64,000 nt of DNA from Microcebus murinus (lineage: Eukaryota > Chordata > Mammalia > Primates > Cheirogaleidae). The stretch spans positions 51,831,501 to 51,895,500 of the forward strand of contig NC_134108.1 in the NCBI RefSeq assembly GCF_040939455.1. Reading direction: 5' to 3'. Below the pieces are notes generated by a model that saw only the letters and a program-made list of their open reading frames with translations, searched no databases and was not told where the DNA came from. Position 1 is the stretch's first letter. The number at the start of each line of letters is the position of its first letter. Shown here piece after piece: positions 25,961 through 38,857 of the stretch. The translations under genes and the position numbers were made by a program.

Positions 25961-26009
25961 TGCTATTAATAATTTCACTACATTTGACATTCCAAGCCCT
26001 ATACTCTAT

Positions 26010-26480
26010 GGCCTGTAGCTCATTTTTCTCTTCTTATCCACCAATTTCTCACAAATGCCATTATATTCCAGCTGCCCTCTGAATACCGAAATGGCCATAT
26101 CTCTCTCCTATTTTAAAAAATATTATATATTTCAAGTTAGAAACTTGAAGACTTTCTGTAGTCCCTCTTTTGTTTTCATCTTTTGAAACTCCCTACTGCT
26201 TTAATGTTTTACATTCTACCACAATTAACATATTTTACTTTGTACCTACTGGTATATCTTCAACTCCTGGAAAATAAATTTATGTAACTGGTTATGATTT
26301 TTTTGTTTTGTTTTGGTTTTGCTCTAGCTGCCAAGAAGTACACAGTTCAATTTTGGTTCAGGCTTTGTAATTTTCTCTCATAGCGCTTTGTACATATTTC
26401 TGTTATCACTTAACACTGTATCAGTTATTTTTTTAATGTGTGTTATTCATCTTTTTATCACCTAGCATAGTGATACCCTA
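26010..26480 (+). mobile_element. Possible L2 3' fragments
   Basis: Phrases such as TCATAGCGCTTTGTACATAT, TATCACTTAACACTGTATC and TCACCTAGCATAGTGAT are like the L2 3' end, but alignment by eye is weak. Confidence 0.35.
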
Positions 26481-26502
26481 GAAAATGCATATTAAATCTT
26501 TT

Positions 26503-26821
26503 TTTGAGACAGTCTCACTCTGTTGCCTGGGCTAGAGTGCCGTGGCATCAGCCTAGCTCACAGCAACCTCAAACTTCTGGGCTCAAGCAATCCTTTTGCC
26601 TCAGGCTCCTGAATAGGTGGGACTACAGGCATGTGCCACCATGCGTGGCTAATTTTTTTTCCTGTATATTTTTAGTTGTCCTGCTAATTTCTTTCTATTT
26701 TTAGTAGAGACAGGATCTCACTCTTGCTCAGGCTGATCTCCAACTCCTGACCTTGAGTTATCCTCCCACCTCGGCCTCCCAGAGTGCTAGGATTACAGGC
26801 ATGAGCCACTGGGCCTGGCCC
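26503..26821 (-). mobile_element. Alu, antisense
   Basis: It is flanked by CATATTAAATCTTT at 26488 and 26822. Both arms are present, with a modified middle (TTAGTTGTCCTGCTAATTTC). It ends CACTGGGCCTGGCC. Confidence 0.93.
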
Positions 26822-28539
26822 CATATTAAATCTTTAAAGAATGAAGATTTCTGGCATAGTTTATCCCTGCCTTCTGGTCATTAGTCAGAGATCCTGGAAC
26901 TAACTATTGTGAGAATAAGTCCATCCAAGGTGCTTGTATGTTAGTGTTTTTGTTGTTGTTTTACGTATGCTCTTGTTAAAAGCAATCTCAAAGCTTTTCT
27001 TAAACATAGGCAGGGAATAAGAACAATATTCTTCATTGTAGTTTATCTTTATATCATTGTATTGCCTATTACCACTATTAATGGAATTTCAGCACTTACA
27101 ATGTACAATCCACAATATTACATTGTGGATTTTTTTTTACTAAGGATCTATAAGAAAACTTTTATTGGTATTCATCATTGTCATCATTTCAGTAATGAAG
27201 CTTCACTTTATTATTTTGCCTTTTCAAAAATAGTAAATTTGGTTTATTACTTTAAAAGTATGTGTCAAGTGAAAATATACTGATTCAGTGGCCCTAGTAA
27301 TTGATAATGGGGTTTTTAATTTTGGAAGGTAGCTTTTATGCATGAATGGTCATACTTATGGTTATTTTTGTTTTATTGAAATTGTTAATTGTAAAACCTA
27401 GTTTTTCTAATGCCTTTCAGTTCAATTTATGCTACTTTTTAATAAGTAATTTTTTAATAAAAAGAACATTGTTTTGTACTTCTTTATTTCTAAAATCCAT
27501 CTCCTTTCTAGATTGAATTTTTAATTTTTAACATATAGTACTACTTATATAGTTAAATCTAATTATATTCTTGATTAATTCAATAAATAGACCTTGCTAT
27601 TTCTAGTTATAGTTTTTTTTTTGAACAATGCTATGACTGTGCTATCTAGTTATAGTTTAATATAACTGATTTTATTTAAACACCTGCAAATCTAATAGGT
27701 AAACTCCTCTGATTTACTTAAGCAATCTTTGTAAATCAAATAAATTTTACTATTAATGTAGTAAACCACCATCCTATTTGAAAGAACTTAAAGCATATAC
27801 ACATAAAGTATCTGATGATATCAAAATTTGTTGCTACACCTTGAAAAATGCAACATGTATGAACTATCAATATAATATTTCTTTCCTCAGCTCAACCAAG
27901 GAGACTAGAGTGTCCATCTGAGGCTCACTGGAGCAGATGATATTATGGATTCAGTTTACAGTGATTCCAGTCATTGGGAGATTCTGAACCTGGGTATTAT
28001 TACTAGAGTAATTCTGTCCAAGCTCTGTTTTAATAAACTTGGCCCCTCTCATCATTAGATTCTGCCTGCTGTGTCAGTAGGAGACCTCCCAATACCACCA
28101 TCCGTGTCCACTTTTAATTAAAGCATTTCAAGTTTTACAACCCAGTGCATCGTGCATCTAGTGGGGCATCTGTTAAGTTTCACTCCTTTTGTTGTTTTGT
28201 TTTTCCCTTTCATAACTTTTTATCACTGTTTTATTGAATAAAATCTCCTTTTACTCGAATGGGATTCTTCTCTTTATGATCCTTTACTCCATAGTCAGTG
28301 AGCCAGATATATCCCCTTCTGGCTATAAGTTGACATTTTTAACAAACCAACATTTTTAATGCATATTATATGTTAATTGAGTACATATGACCAAAACAAC
28401 AAAATTAATACTAGTGCAAACATAGTAACAGAGTAGACTGCAAGATTAGTATATGTTGTTATGATCATCCTTGTTTTATGACCCAATACAATATTCAATA
28501 AAGTTCTTTTGAGTGTCAAGTCACGTTTAATAAACAATT

Positions 28540-28765
28540 ACAGCATTTACCTTTTACTTTGTGCCTAGGCATTGTTCTAAATGTTTCACATGAATTAACT
28601 ATAATTGTCTCAAAAAAACTTTGAGATATATCCTGTTAACATCCTCATGAATGTTTCATCCTCAGATAAAACAACTAAGGCATAATGAGGTTTAAGTACT
28701 TACGTAGGGTCACATAACTACTAACTGACAGAGCTGGGATTTGAACCATAAACTGAATCTAACCA
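28540..28765. mobile_element. MIR SINE
   Basis: TGCCTAGGCATTGTTCTAAA, then ATCCTCAGATAAAACAACTAA, GGGTCACATAACTACTAAC and AGAGCTGGGATTTGAACC are MIR phrases in order. Confidence 0.75.
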
Positions 28766-28908
28766 ATGAAGTGCCAAATCCAGGGCTAGAACTTACGTCT
28801 TCTGACTGACTTCAAGTATCATGTTCTTATCATTGTCCTATGCTATAAATTATTTGAAATATGAAGGCTCAGCTTTGAAAGTATTAAGTTCACGACTATG
28901 AGATGTCA

Positions 28909-29040
28909 TTAGAAGATTCTAGAGTAGTTTCTCACTGTAACTCCTATTATTAGTAGCTACTTAGACTTCATTTATTTGGTGATTTTAATTCTGATACATT
29001 TCTTTTTTATAAGATTTAAAAATAGTAATAATTACTTTTT
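28909..29040 (+). repeat. Local duplication, copy A (132 bp)
   Basis: This segment recurs at 30906-31037 with two single-base differences by my reading. I do not recognise it as a transposable element. See findings. Confidence 0.9.
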
Positions 29041-29366
29041 CTCTGTTACAATGTATATTTTCTGTCTTTTAAAGATCTCAGATATTATACACATTCCTTT
29101 TGTTTTGAGCTTTAATTAACTGTGTGCTGATCTTTTTCAGCCAGGGTGGAAGAAGTATTTCATCAGAGTCACTAAGAGGCTTTTCCTCCTATCTGAGTCT
29201 TCAGTCCCCACTTTTCTTCACTCATTCCTAGTTGAGAATCACTGCCCAAGGTTTTTTTAATTGTCACTGGCTTGAAGCTCATAGATCAACTGTTTGTGAT
29301 GGGAATTTTTTATGGCCTTCAGATGTGTTGGAGTAGAAAAAAGGTTGAAAGTCAGTGCTGTAAATC

Positions 29367-29540
29367 AGTGCTTCTCAAACTTTAAATGTGAATCACTTGG
29401 AGAGCTTGTTGAAATACAGATATTCTGATTCAGGAATTCCCAGATGTGGCCTGAGAATCTGCATTTTAATAAGATCCAGGTGATATCCAGGATGCTGCAG
29501 GTCCTCAGAGCACATTTTGCTTAGCAAAGCTCTAGACTAG
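29367..29540 (+). mobile_element. MER5-like hAT miniature element
   Basis: CAGTGCTTCTCAAACTTTAA, AATCACTTGGAGAGCTTGTTG, CTGAGAATCTGCATTTTAATAA and AGATCCAGGTGATATCCAGG follow the MER5A pattern. The right inverted end is degraded. Confidence 0.75.
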
Positions 29541-29559
29541 TTAGTTTTGTGGGTTATCT

Positions 29560-30890
29560 TTTTTCAAAAGAAAAACCTTTTCATTGTGAAATAATTGTAG
29601 ATTCACATGCAGTTGTAAGAAATAATACAAAGAGATCTACATATCATCCACCCATTTTCCCCCATTGCTAACATCTCACATAAGTGTTGTACAATCTCAC
29701 AACCAGGAAATTACCACTGATCTACTCCAAAAACTATATCCAGATTTCCTTGGTTTTACATACACTGTGTGTGTATATGTGTACTTAGTTCTGTGCATCT
29801 TTATCACCTATGTAAATTCAAAGTATAGACCAGTTCCAATATAAGGATCTCTCATACTACCCTTTTATAATTGTGGTCACCTATCTCATTCTCTCTCCTC
29901 CCTAACCTCTAACAACCACTAATTTGTTCTCCATTTCTAAAATTTTGTTATTTCACTAATGATCTGTCAGTAGAATCCTATAGTATGTAGCCTTTCAAGA
30001 TTGACTTTTTTCTCTTAAAATCCATCCAGGTTATTGCATGTACCAATAGTTTGTTCCCCTTTTTTTGCTTAGTAATATTCCATGGTATGGATGTGCCACA
30101 ATTAGTTTAAGCGTTCATCCATTTCAACTGGTAACACTGGGATTGCTTCCAGTTTTTGACTATTATGTATAAAGAAGCTATCAACATTTGTGGGCAAATT
30201 TTTTTGAGAACATAAGTTCTCGTTTCTCTGGAAATGCTCAAGAGTACAATTGCTAGGATATATGGTAACAACATCTTTAATTTTGTAAGAAAAGGCCATA
30301 CTCTTTTCCTGAGGGACTGTATCATTTTACATTTGTACCAGCATTTATGAGTGACCTAGTTTCTCTGCATGTTCATCAGCATTAAATGTTACCACTAATT
30401 TTTATTTTAGAGGTATGTAGTGATATCACATTATGATTTTAATTTATATTTTCTTAATGGCTAGTGATAGATTGAACATCTTTTCATGTAATTATTTGTC
30501 AGCTGTATTATCCTCTTAGATAAAATATTTGTTTATGTTTTTTGCCTATTTTCTAATAGTATTCTTTGCTTTTTTTGTTTTTTGGGTTTTCTTTTTTTTT
30601 TTTTATTGTTGAAGTTTGGGTCTTCTTAAAGACAGAAGACCTTTGTTGAAAACATGGTTTGTAAATGTTTTCTCCCTGTCTGTGGCTCATGTTTTGCTTT
30701 TTTTCCCACAGGATCTTTTCCAAAGCAAAAGTTTTTTTATTTTGATGAAGTTTAATTTATCAGTATTTCCTTTTATGGGTCATGCTTTTGGTGTTAAGTT
30801 CTGGACTAGTTTTGAATGTAGTTCTGAAGTGACTTTGCCTTTTTTCAAACCCTTGTCATATAAGCATTCAGACATAAGCCTTTGAATTTC
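29560..30890 (-). mobile_element. Antisense L1M 3' region
   Basis: ACATCTCACATAAGTGTTGT, TTAGTAATATTCCATGGTATG, CCAGTTTTTGACTATTATG and ATTGAACATCTTTTCATG are L1M 3' phrases in reverse. The frame at 30616-30885 is antisense L1, not a gene. Confidence 0.7.
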
Positions 30891-30905
30891 ATGATTCTGG
30901 ATTTT

Positions 30906-31037
30906 TTAGAAGATTCTAGAGTAGTTTCTCACTGTAATTCCTATTATTAGTAGCTACTTAGACTTCATTTATTTGGTGATTTTAATTCTGATACATTTCT
31001 TTTTTATAAGATTTTAAAATAGTAATAATTACTTTTT
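30906..31037 (+). repeat. Local duplication, copy B (132 bp)
   Basis: Same orientation as copy A, offset 1,997 bp, two substitutions, no gaps. It lies right at the end of the antisense L1M stretch. Confidence 0.9.
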
Positions 31038-31199
31038 TAATTACTTTAATTAATAGCATACAGATGAGTGAACTTAGAGAAAATGAATTGAAACTAAAAG
31101 GAAATAAAGCCTTGAGTATACTAAATTTGAATAATACTTATTAAAATGTGCATGACTGTTATAAAACTGTGGTGGTCCTGGTGGTAGTATGCGTTTTAG

Positions 31200-31400
31200 G
31201 TTACAAATTACTATGTGCAAGAATTGTCCTATGCATTTTATTATATCAAAAACTCTACAGTGTAGATATTATCTCTATTTATACATATGCATATTTGTGT
31301 GTACATATGCATGTTATTGTTCCTATTTAACAGTTGAGGAAACTGAGGTTCATGGAAGTTAAATGACAAAAACAGGACTTAGGACTTGGAGCAGTTATTT
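31200..31400. mobile_element. MIR-like SINE
   Basis: TTGTCCTATGCATTTTATT.. and AACAGTTGAGGAAACTGAGG are MIR phrases, with a short TA/TG-rich insertion between them. Confidence 0.55.
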
Positions 31401-31769
31401 CTGGCTTTAAAGCCTATTTTAACAACTGCCTTGCATTTTGTGTTGCAGTATGTACATTATGTAACTCTTAAGACTCAAACCTGATTTTGGTTTTGATACG
31501 GTTGTGCCTGCTACTCTTCAAATCCATATATTGTCTGATTTTCTGCCTTTTATAGTAAGCTAGAACTTTTTGTTTCATCAACATTAGTGTTAATATTAGT
31601 TAATCTATTTTGCTGTAATTGAAATAAGACTTTTTCTTTGCATTTCATGTCTTGAATATAAATTTTAAATATGATTAGCCAGCAATTTACAATATACTAT
31701 AACACACAGCATTTATAAGAATTTAAGTTTTACTCTTTAACTGACTGTTTAAGAAAATATATAAAATTA

Positions 31770-31838
31770 ACTAAAATTTCACACATATAACCTGAACATT
31801 TGTACCCCCGTAATATGCTAAAATTAAAAAAAAAGAAT
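31770..31838 (+). mobile_element. Extremely short L1 3' end (tail-only insertion)
   Basis: ATAACCTGAACATTTGTACC followed by CCCGTAATATGCTAAAATT and poly(A) matches the last bases of the L1 at 12739-14487. Only some 60 bp of element remain. I could not settle the flanking duplication. Confidence 0.65.
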
Positions 31839-32738
31839 ATGTATAACTTTCACACACCACGTTCCAACAAGGAAAATGTTAAAGTCAGTCTACTTGGTCT
31901 CCATCATCAACCCTTTTACTCTAACACACAGGGTTTCTACCCTGTATCCCAGAGCCAGCTACTGATACCTGCCTCAGAAAGCAAACTGTGAAATCTACAA
32001 AGACCTGGCTTTTTTCTCTTGGGTTGCACAATAAACAAATAAACAAAAAAAATTTTCACAAATTTAAGTTAAAATTTATTACAGATTTGGTTCTTCGCCT
32101 TTGTTCAATGTATCTCCAAGGTAAATCAATAACATAACTTTTCCATATAGGAAAAAGTTACTATTGTATTGGTAAAGGTATATGAGTAGAGGAGGGCTGG
32201 GGAGCAGGCAGCCAGTAGCGCATCAATTTTGCATTCCATTTGGTGTATTTAAGAAATGACTAACTTATGTACTTGTAAAAGTAACGAGGACAATTTCAAA
32301 GATGACTTTACCAAGTCATGTTATTTTTCATGAGAGAGTAATGCTGTTTCTTGGAAGTTACTGAAATAGTTTGCATATTTATATTTACATATCTATATTT
32401 ACAAATAGGTCAGATATTTTACTGTATTCCCGTTGTAGTGGCATTCTTGTCTGTCAACGTAAAGCTTTAGATTGCTATGGATTAAGATTGCCACAGATAC
32501 TGTTAATGTTGTCTAATTTCATGTATGCTAAGTCAGAGTTTACAGAATTAATATTTCTGGAGGTTATAAATATTTTTTAGTGTAATTTAGTCTTCTCTGC
32601 AGAACTCTAACATAGGGTTAATGAAATCTGTTGAAAAATTTGCAGGAATCTATCCTCTATTCCTGTTACCCTTAAGAATTTCTGGAGAATAGTTGAATGC
32701 ATCATCTGTCTATAGAGGGCTTTTGTTTTCAGGGTAAT

Positions 32739-33105
32739 TGTCTTAGTCCATTCGGGCTGTTATAACAAAATACTTCAGGCTAGGTAATCTATAAACTACA
32801 GAAATTTATTTCTCACAGTTCTGGGGGCTGGGAAGTCAAAGGTCAAGGCTCTAGCAGATTGGGTGTCTGGTAAGGGCTGCTCTCCGCTTCAAAGATGGCA
32901 CCTGTTGCTGCATCCTTACATGGCTCAAGCAGAAAAGGGCTGGCAAGCTCCCTGAGGCCTCTTTTTTAAGGGCACTAATCCCGTTCATGAGGGCTCTGGC
33001 TCATGACCTGATTACCTGTCAATTGCCCCACCTCTTAATAACACCATTATGGGGATTAGATTTTAACATGAATTTTGGAGGGATGCAAACATTGAAACCT
33101 TAGCA
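32739..33105 (-). mobile_element. Solitary MaLR-type LTR, antisense
   Basis: It is 367 bp, TG.. to ..CA, flanked by GTAAT (32734-32738) and GTAAC (33106-33110). GTCTTAGTCCATTCGGGCTG, ATTTATTTCTCACAGTTCTG and CTCATGACCTGATTACCTG are typical of MST/MLT1 LTRs in reverse. No internal viral sequence is present. Confidence 0.8.
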
Positions 33106-33734
33106 GTAACTTCCCAAATTGAGTATTTTCTATTATCCTTGTTGACTCACTCGGGTACTTAATTGCTATTTACTAGCATACTAAATTTCTAAGAAAAGAA
33201 TGTTAAGTTTTTAGAGGCACTCTATAATAAATATTAAACAGGAAATGTTCATTAGATTTTTGATTGGGGCATTTTGGGTCGTTGTCTTTTAAAATAAGAT
33301 TTTCGTTATATGAGAAACAGCACGTTGCTAAAGGTTTTCTCGGTTACCATTCTATAGAATTTAGTTGCTCTATGTTAATAGTACTGGGGGTAGGTCTCCC
33401 CACTAAGCAAATACCACAGTATAAAAGTTTGTTGAAAGTTCTACCTTTATAACACCTGCTCAGATTTGGGAGAAAGTGGAAAAAGAGAAATAACAGGGCA
33501 TTTTTCCAGTAGTGGGGCTAGAAGAAAATTTCTGTTGTTTAATATGTAACTGAGACTAGTTGGCCTTTCCTGCTTACCATACTATTTTCAGGTAATTATT
33601 GCTAAGCCACCTCAGAGTTCCTTTGCTAATTAAGGTATAAATGAGATCTCCAACTTGAAAAAATTTCTTTGACTTTGTCATTTTCAGGTCAGACTATGGG
33701 AGGTACCTTTTGACTTTTTTCTTTAAATTGTGGA

Positions 33735-34080
33735 TATAGTCTTGCCCCTCCTTTTCTACTGTCCCAGTCCCAGTTGTCATCACATAGGCTTGCTTTATTC
33801 TCTCAGCTGCTCACCAGTCATCCTCTTAACCAAATCATCACACACAGCACTGCTTTCCATTAGCCTTCAGAAAAAAGCCTCTTTCATCAACGTCACTTCC
33901 TTTGCTAAAAAGTTTTAAAAGCCTCTCCATGGCCTGGAAGACAGAAAGCTCTAAGTGGGTGGTGGCTATTTTAAATTATTACTACAGTCCCCTATTCATT
34001 TCTTTCTTCCTCTGAACTCCCCTAACCCTTATTAATATCTTTACATATTTAATCACTTGACTGTACATGATATTGTTCTT
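33735..34080 (+). mobile_element. Possible L2 fragment
   Basis: The C/T-rich text with CACCAGTCATCC, AAAAAGCCTCTTTCATC and CTCTCCATGGCCTGG recalls L2 3' sequence. It is weak and diverged. Confidence 0.35.
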
Positions 34081-34722
34081 GGTTTCAACTTTCGTGAAAA
34101 AGTGTAAGGTTCTTAAATTGAAGGATGTTGATCATGTTTTTTTTAAAAAATCCCTAAAGAGTTCAATTAATAAAGTGAATTGAATTATATTCAATGTATA
34201 TTAATTATCTAAGATTTTAGTTATTTTCTACAGTTTATTTTCATAATTGCCATAAGTACTCAAGTATATTATTGGAGTACCATTTAAAAAATGTATTATG
34301 TCTCCACTGAATACATAGTATAGAGGTAGCTCACATGCTTACTTACACATTTTTTTTTATATTTTAGTTTGTCAGCATTTCAGATCTACAGCAGTCATGT
34401 CAAAGATGTTGAAGTATACCTCTGTGACTCAAAAACAAAAAATTTGTCTTTGTTTGGAATCATCTTCTTATAAAATATAAGACATTATTCTTATAAGTTT
34501 TTTGATTTTTCATTTCAGGAAGCTTAAAATTAAAACTTAACATCTTGAAATAACAGTTAAGAGGGAGAGAGGAGGAAAAATGCTTTTATTCACTTTAATA
34601 TTTATTTATTTACTTTGTGCTTGGCACAGTTCCTCATGTATTTCCACATCAAACTTAAGAGATATGGAATGTCCCAAATTAATAGGTAAAAGAAACTTCC
34701 AACCTATAGAAAAGTTAAAATA

Positions 34723-34853
34723 AGACTGAGACAGGAGAATAGATTGAGCCTGGGAGTTGGAGGTTGTAGTGAACTATGATGATGCCATTGCACTCTATCT
34801 GGGGTGACAGAGACAGACTCTGTCTTAAAAAAAAAAAAATAATAATAATAATA
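34723..34853 (+). mobile_element. Alu right-arm fragment (FRAM-like), + strand
   Basis: It runs from GACTGAGACAGGAGAATAGA through GAACTATGATGATGCCATTG to ACTCTGTCTT and an A-rich (AAT)n tail. Only one arm is present. Confidence 0.8.
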
Positions 34854-34859
34854 AAACTA

Positions 34860-35330
34860 CTAAGATCATATACCCTCTACCTAGATTCACCAGTAGTTAA
34901 CATTTTTCTGTATTTGCTCCTTCTCCACACACACACACACACACACACTTTTAACCATTTGAAGGTACATTTCATATAAATTGACACTTCATCTCTAAAT
35001 ACTTGAGCATAAATTTCTTAAAAATAAGGATTGTCCTTTTAACAATTATCATAACCTAAGAAATTTAACATTAACTCAATAATATTATCAAATGTCCATT
35101 CCATATTTCCTAGTTATCCTCAAACTGTTATATCTAAATTTTTATTTATTTGCTTCTCCAATTCAGTATTCGGCCAGGGTTTATTTGTTTATTTTTTTAA
35201 TGCCTTTGATTTTTTTTTTTAAGAATTCCAGCCAGTTGTCTTTAGAATTTCCCACATTTTGGATTTGTCTGATTGTTTCCTAAAGATTAGATTTACCTGA
35301 ATTTATCATGTTAAACATTTTTCACAGTGA
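34860..35330 (-). mobile_element. Antisense L1M-like sequence just upstream of ATG5 exon 7
   Basis: TAGTTAACATTTTTCTGTAT, GTCCATTCCATATTTCC and TTGGATTTGTCTGATTG are phrases of old L1 3' ends in reverse. It contains an (AC)n tract at 34926-34948 and stops about 140 bp before the exon. Confidence 0.5.
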
Positions 35331-35470
35331 TAGTATATGTATGATGTTGTATACTTCTGATTACATCATATCAGAAATCACCTAATGCCAACATAAAATT
35401 TATGATTTACTAATTTGTAATTAGCAAAAATGACTTAATTGCCTGAATCATTTTTTCATTTTTCAAATAG

Positions 35471-35653
<183 letters not shown>

Positions 35654-36285
35654 TAAAACATTTATAAATAACACAGTTTATTTCAGGAAGATATTTTCAT
35701 TATCTTAGAGGGAAAAATCTTTTGTAACAGAAACACTTAATATTTATAAACAATTGACCTTAGCAAAATAAGGAACTGACTTTCTTTGGCAAAATAAAAT
35801 AAGGCTTTTGAATTACCCTCTTACCACATCTCTGGTGCTCTGGATCTTTAATTTATAAATTCATTTCAGGTAAATATTATTTTTAATCTTGCATTTTGTT
35901 TCTTGATTATAAAGAAGTCAGAGGTGGTAAAAGGATTTTCTTATCTTTGATATTTCAAAGTTGAAAACACTGCATAATAGATAAGTATTCTATGTGAACT
36001 TTCTACTTTTTTCTGTTTGGTTCTTTTTTACTCAACATTGTTCTTTTATGCTTTGACATTGTATAAGTCTGTTCGAGAACTTACCCTGTTTGATGGTCCT
36101 CATTTTGTAACTTAGGTTAAAGTTGTTTTCCTGTAGGCAAAGGGAAAGTATAAAAATTGCTGAATTCTGTTTTTCTTCATTGCAACATTAGGAACACTAA
36201 GAAAGTGAAGAACACAGTGAAAGAAAAAAGTGCTCACAATCTCATAGCTCAGTTACCACTTTTGACAAACATGCATGTGTATATA

Positions 36286-36621
36286 CGGTCAGCTCTCTGT
36301 ATCCGTGGGTTCCCCAGACATGGAGTCAACCAATAGCAGATCAGAAATATGGGAGAAAATGGATCGTTGCATCTGTACTGAAAATATGCAGACTTTTTTT
36401 TTCTTGTCATTATTCCCTAAACAATACAGCATGACAAATATTTACATAGCATTTACATTGTATTACATATCATAAGTAATATAGAGATGATTTAAAGTGT
36501 ACAAGAGAATGTGTGTAGGTTATATGCAAATACTATACCATTTTATATTAGAAAATTGAACATTGATAGATATTGGTATCCACAGGGTTCTCTCTGGAAG
36601 CAATCTCCCACACATACTAAG
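36286..36621 (-). mobile_element. Tigger-type miniature element, copy 2 (reverse)
   Basis: GGTCAGCTCTCTGTATCCGT, TTGTCATTATTCCCTAAAC, AGTAATATAGAGATGATTT and GGTTATATGCAAATACTA are the reverse of the copy at 19531-19853. TA precedes it. The far end runs into a (GT)n tract. Confidence 0.8.
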
Positions 36622-36629
36622 GGGTGGGT

Positions 36630-36665
<36 letters not shown>
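36621..36665. repeat. (GT)n microsatellite
   Basis: GGGTGGGTGGGTG followed by uninterrupted GT units, adjacent to the Tigger copy. Confidence 0.92.
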
Positions 36666-36670
<5 letters not shown>

Positions 36671-37639
36671 GTACTGCTGCTTCTTTCACCTAATCTTTGC
36701 CCTATTACTGAATTACTTGATTCCCAGCCCTATTATGGATTATTAGCATGTTACTGCAGCATTTACTATATTCATTAGTATATTGCATAGACTTATATTT
36801 ATTAAATACAGAAAAATTTTAAAACTTTGCTTTACATCCTTGATGGAAATAGGTAAGGCATTAATAAATATGAAGGTAATATTCTAATATATAATGTTGT
36901 TTTTCTTATGAATATATTCTAAGGTGAAGGATTACAGGATATTTGCATGACTTGTAATTATACCACACAGTTAAGAAGCATGTCAAGTCTAAGGAAATGG
37001 TTTACCTAAAAAGTAGAATTACAAGCAGTGGGTTTGGGGTTAATGTTGATACTCCAACTTGAATGACTCAACAAAGAATATGGAGCTCAAAATATGTGTC
37101 ATTCAGTCTCTGAATATAGTGATTTTCTTTAGTCAAGTATGCTTGCCTATGCTGACTGGCATTCCTGTGTGTATGTAGCTCTTTTAAAATGAACAAAGGT
37201 TCAATAGGAAGGAAGAAGAGGGATATCTAAAATGCCATCAAAACTAATACCAGAAGGGATTGAAGGAACAGACTATTGATCACTACCCAAAATTATTAAA
37301 ATCAAACAGGATTTTTTTTTATTTGATGTTGGAAATACATTTTTATAAAGTCTTAATGTATCATTTATCTTCACTGAACTTTACTAGACTATATAGTCAA
37401 GGTTTCTGATGATGTCTTACACGATATCCTCATACCTCTAGTGTTAGGAGAAATGTTTGCTAAACATTCCAATTATTGAATTCTTTCTTTATATCATTAT
37501 CACCCTAAAAGATGTTACTTATGATCATTAAATCATGGAGTGATTAATATTAAATTGGTTGTAATACTGTCTTAGAATCCTAATTCATCATTACTGCTGT
37601 GTAATTTTAGTTTTCTGTAAAGAGTTTCAGTTAAATAAT

Positions 37640-38390
37640 TTTTTGACAATTTAGTGATATTTAGTAAATTTATAGAGTTGTGCAACCATACCACAATCTA
37701 GTTTTAGAGCATTTCCATCACCTCAGAATGTTCACTTTTTATTTGAAGTTAATTTTTGCTCCTACTGCCAGCCATAAACAACCACTGGTTTGCTTTCTAT
37801 GTCTACAATTTCTTTTCTGGATATTTCATATAAATGAAATCATATAATATGTTGTCTTTTGCAACTGGTGTTTTCATTTAGCATGATGGTTGTTTTTTTT
37901 TTTTTTTTTTTTATTCATCCTAATAAATTGTTCCCAACACTTAGCATGATTTTTTTTTTTAATTCTTTTTTTTTTCCTTCGGCATATTATGTGGGTACAG
38001 ATTTTAAGGTTTCAATAAATGCCCTTTCCCCCCCTCCCCCCACAAGTCTGAGTTTCCAGTATAACCATCCCCCAGATAGTGCACATCTCACTCATTATGT
38101 ATGTATATACCTGCCCTCTCCCATCTTGCATGATGGTTTTGAATTTCATCTATATTATAGCGAGTATCAGTAGTTTGTTCCTTTTTATTGGTGAATGATG
38201 TTCCATTGAGTGGATATATCACGTTTTGTTTTTCCATTTACCAATTGATGAGCGTTTGGATTGTTATCAGCTTTTCACTTTTATCAACAGTACTGCTATG
38301 AACATTTGCATATGGGTCTTTGTGTAGACATATGTTTTTATTTTTCTTAGCTAGATTCTTAGGGGTAGAAATGTATGCAAAGGAACTCAG
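37640..38390 (-). mobile_element. Antisense L1M 3' region with nested insertion
   Basis: GAGTTGTGCAACCATACCAC, TTCATATAAATGAAATCATA, ATTTACCAATTGATGAGCG and CTATGAACATTTGCATATG are L1M 3' phrases in reverse. The stretch is split by the insertion at 37892-38127. Confidence 0.75.
37892..38127 (-). mobile_element. Antisense retro-insertion (L1 3'-end-like) with target duplication
   Basis: GCATGATGGTT occurs at 37881-37891 and 38128-38138. Between them are two long T-runs, then GGGTACAGATTTTAAGG, C-runs and CCATCCCCCAGATAGTGCAC, which resemble the antisense 3' UTR of a strepsirrhine L1 family. The second T-run is preceded by another CTTAGCATGAT. Confidence 0.6.
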
Positions 38391-38857
38391 TAAAAAGTCT
38401 CTCTCTCAACTCCTGTCCACCAAACTCTAACCCAGTTCCCCTCTCTAGGGACAACCAATGTTGCCATTTTCCTCTGTATCTTTAGAGATGATTAACTAAA
38501 CTTTTATTTTTTAACTCAAGTTACAGAAATTTTGACTGGGAAATTCCCAGTAACTTTGACTGATTGGGGAATAATCTTACTGTTGCATTTCATTTTCTCC
38601 ATGTTGTAAGGATGTTGTTTTTAATCTATGTAATCTTTCTTTTTTTGAGGATTTTGTAATAGAGAGTAGTTTTTCACTCGAAGTGTAATTCAGAGGCCAG
38701 TAATGTCTATTGCTGGTAGAGATGAGACCCATAAGCCTCATACCTGTCCATGGCAGCACTGGTTTTCAATTATTCATGTCTGTGTACTTGATTTTTCTCT
38801 CTATTTTAGTGCTTTTTAGTAGTATTTTTAAAAACATTGAAAAAATTCTGTCTTAAT

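Noticed and set aside
27895..28300. Possible LTR: polypurine and AATAAAATCTCC-like features near 28240
   Set aside because: I could not find a second edge, a target duplication or a family match; left as unassigned intron.
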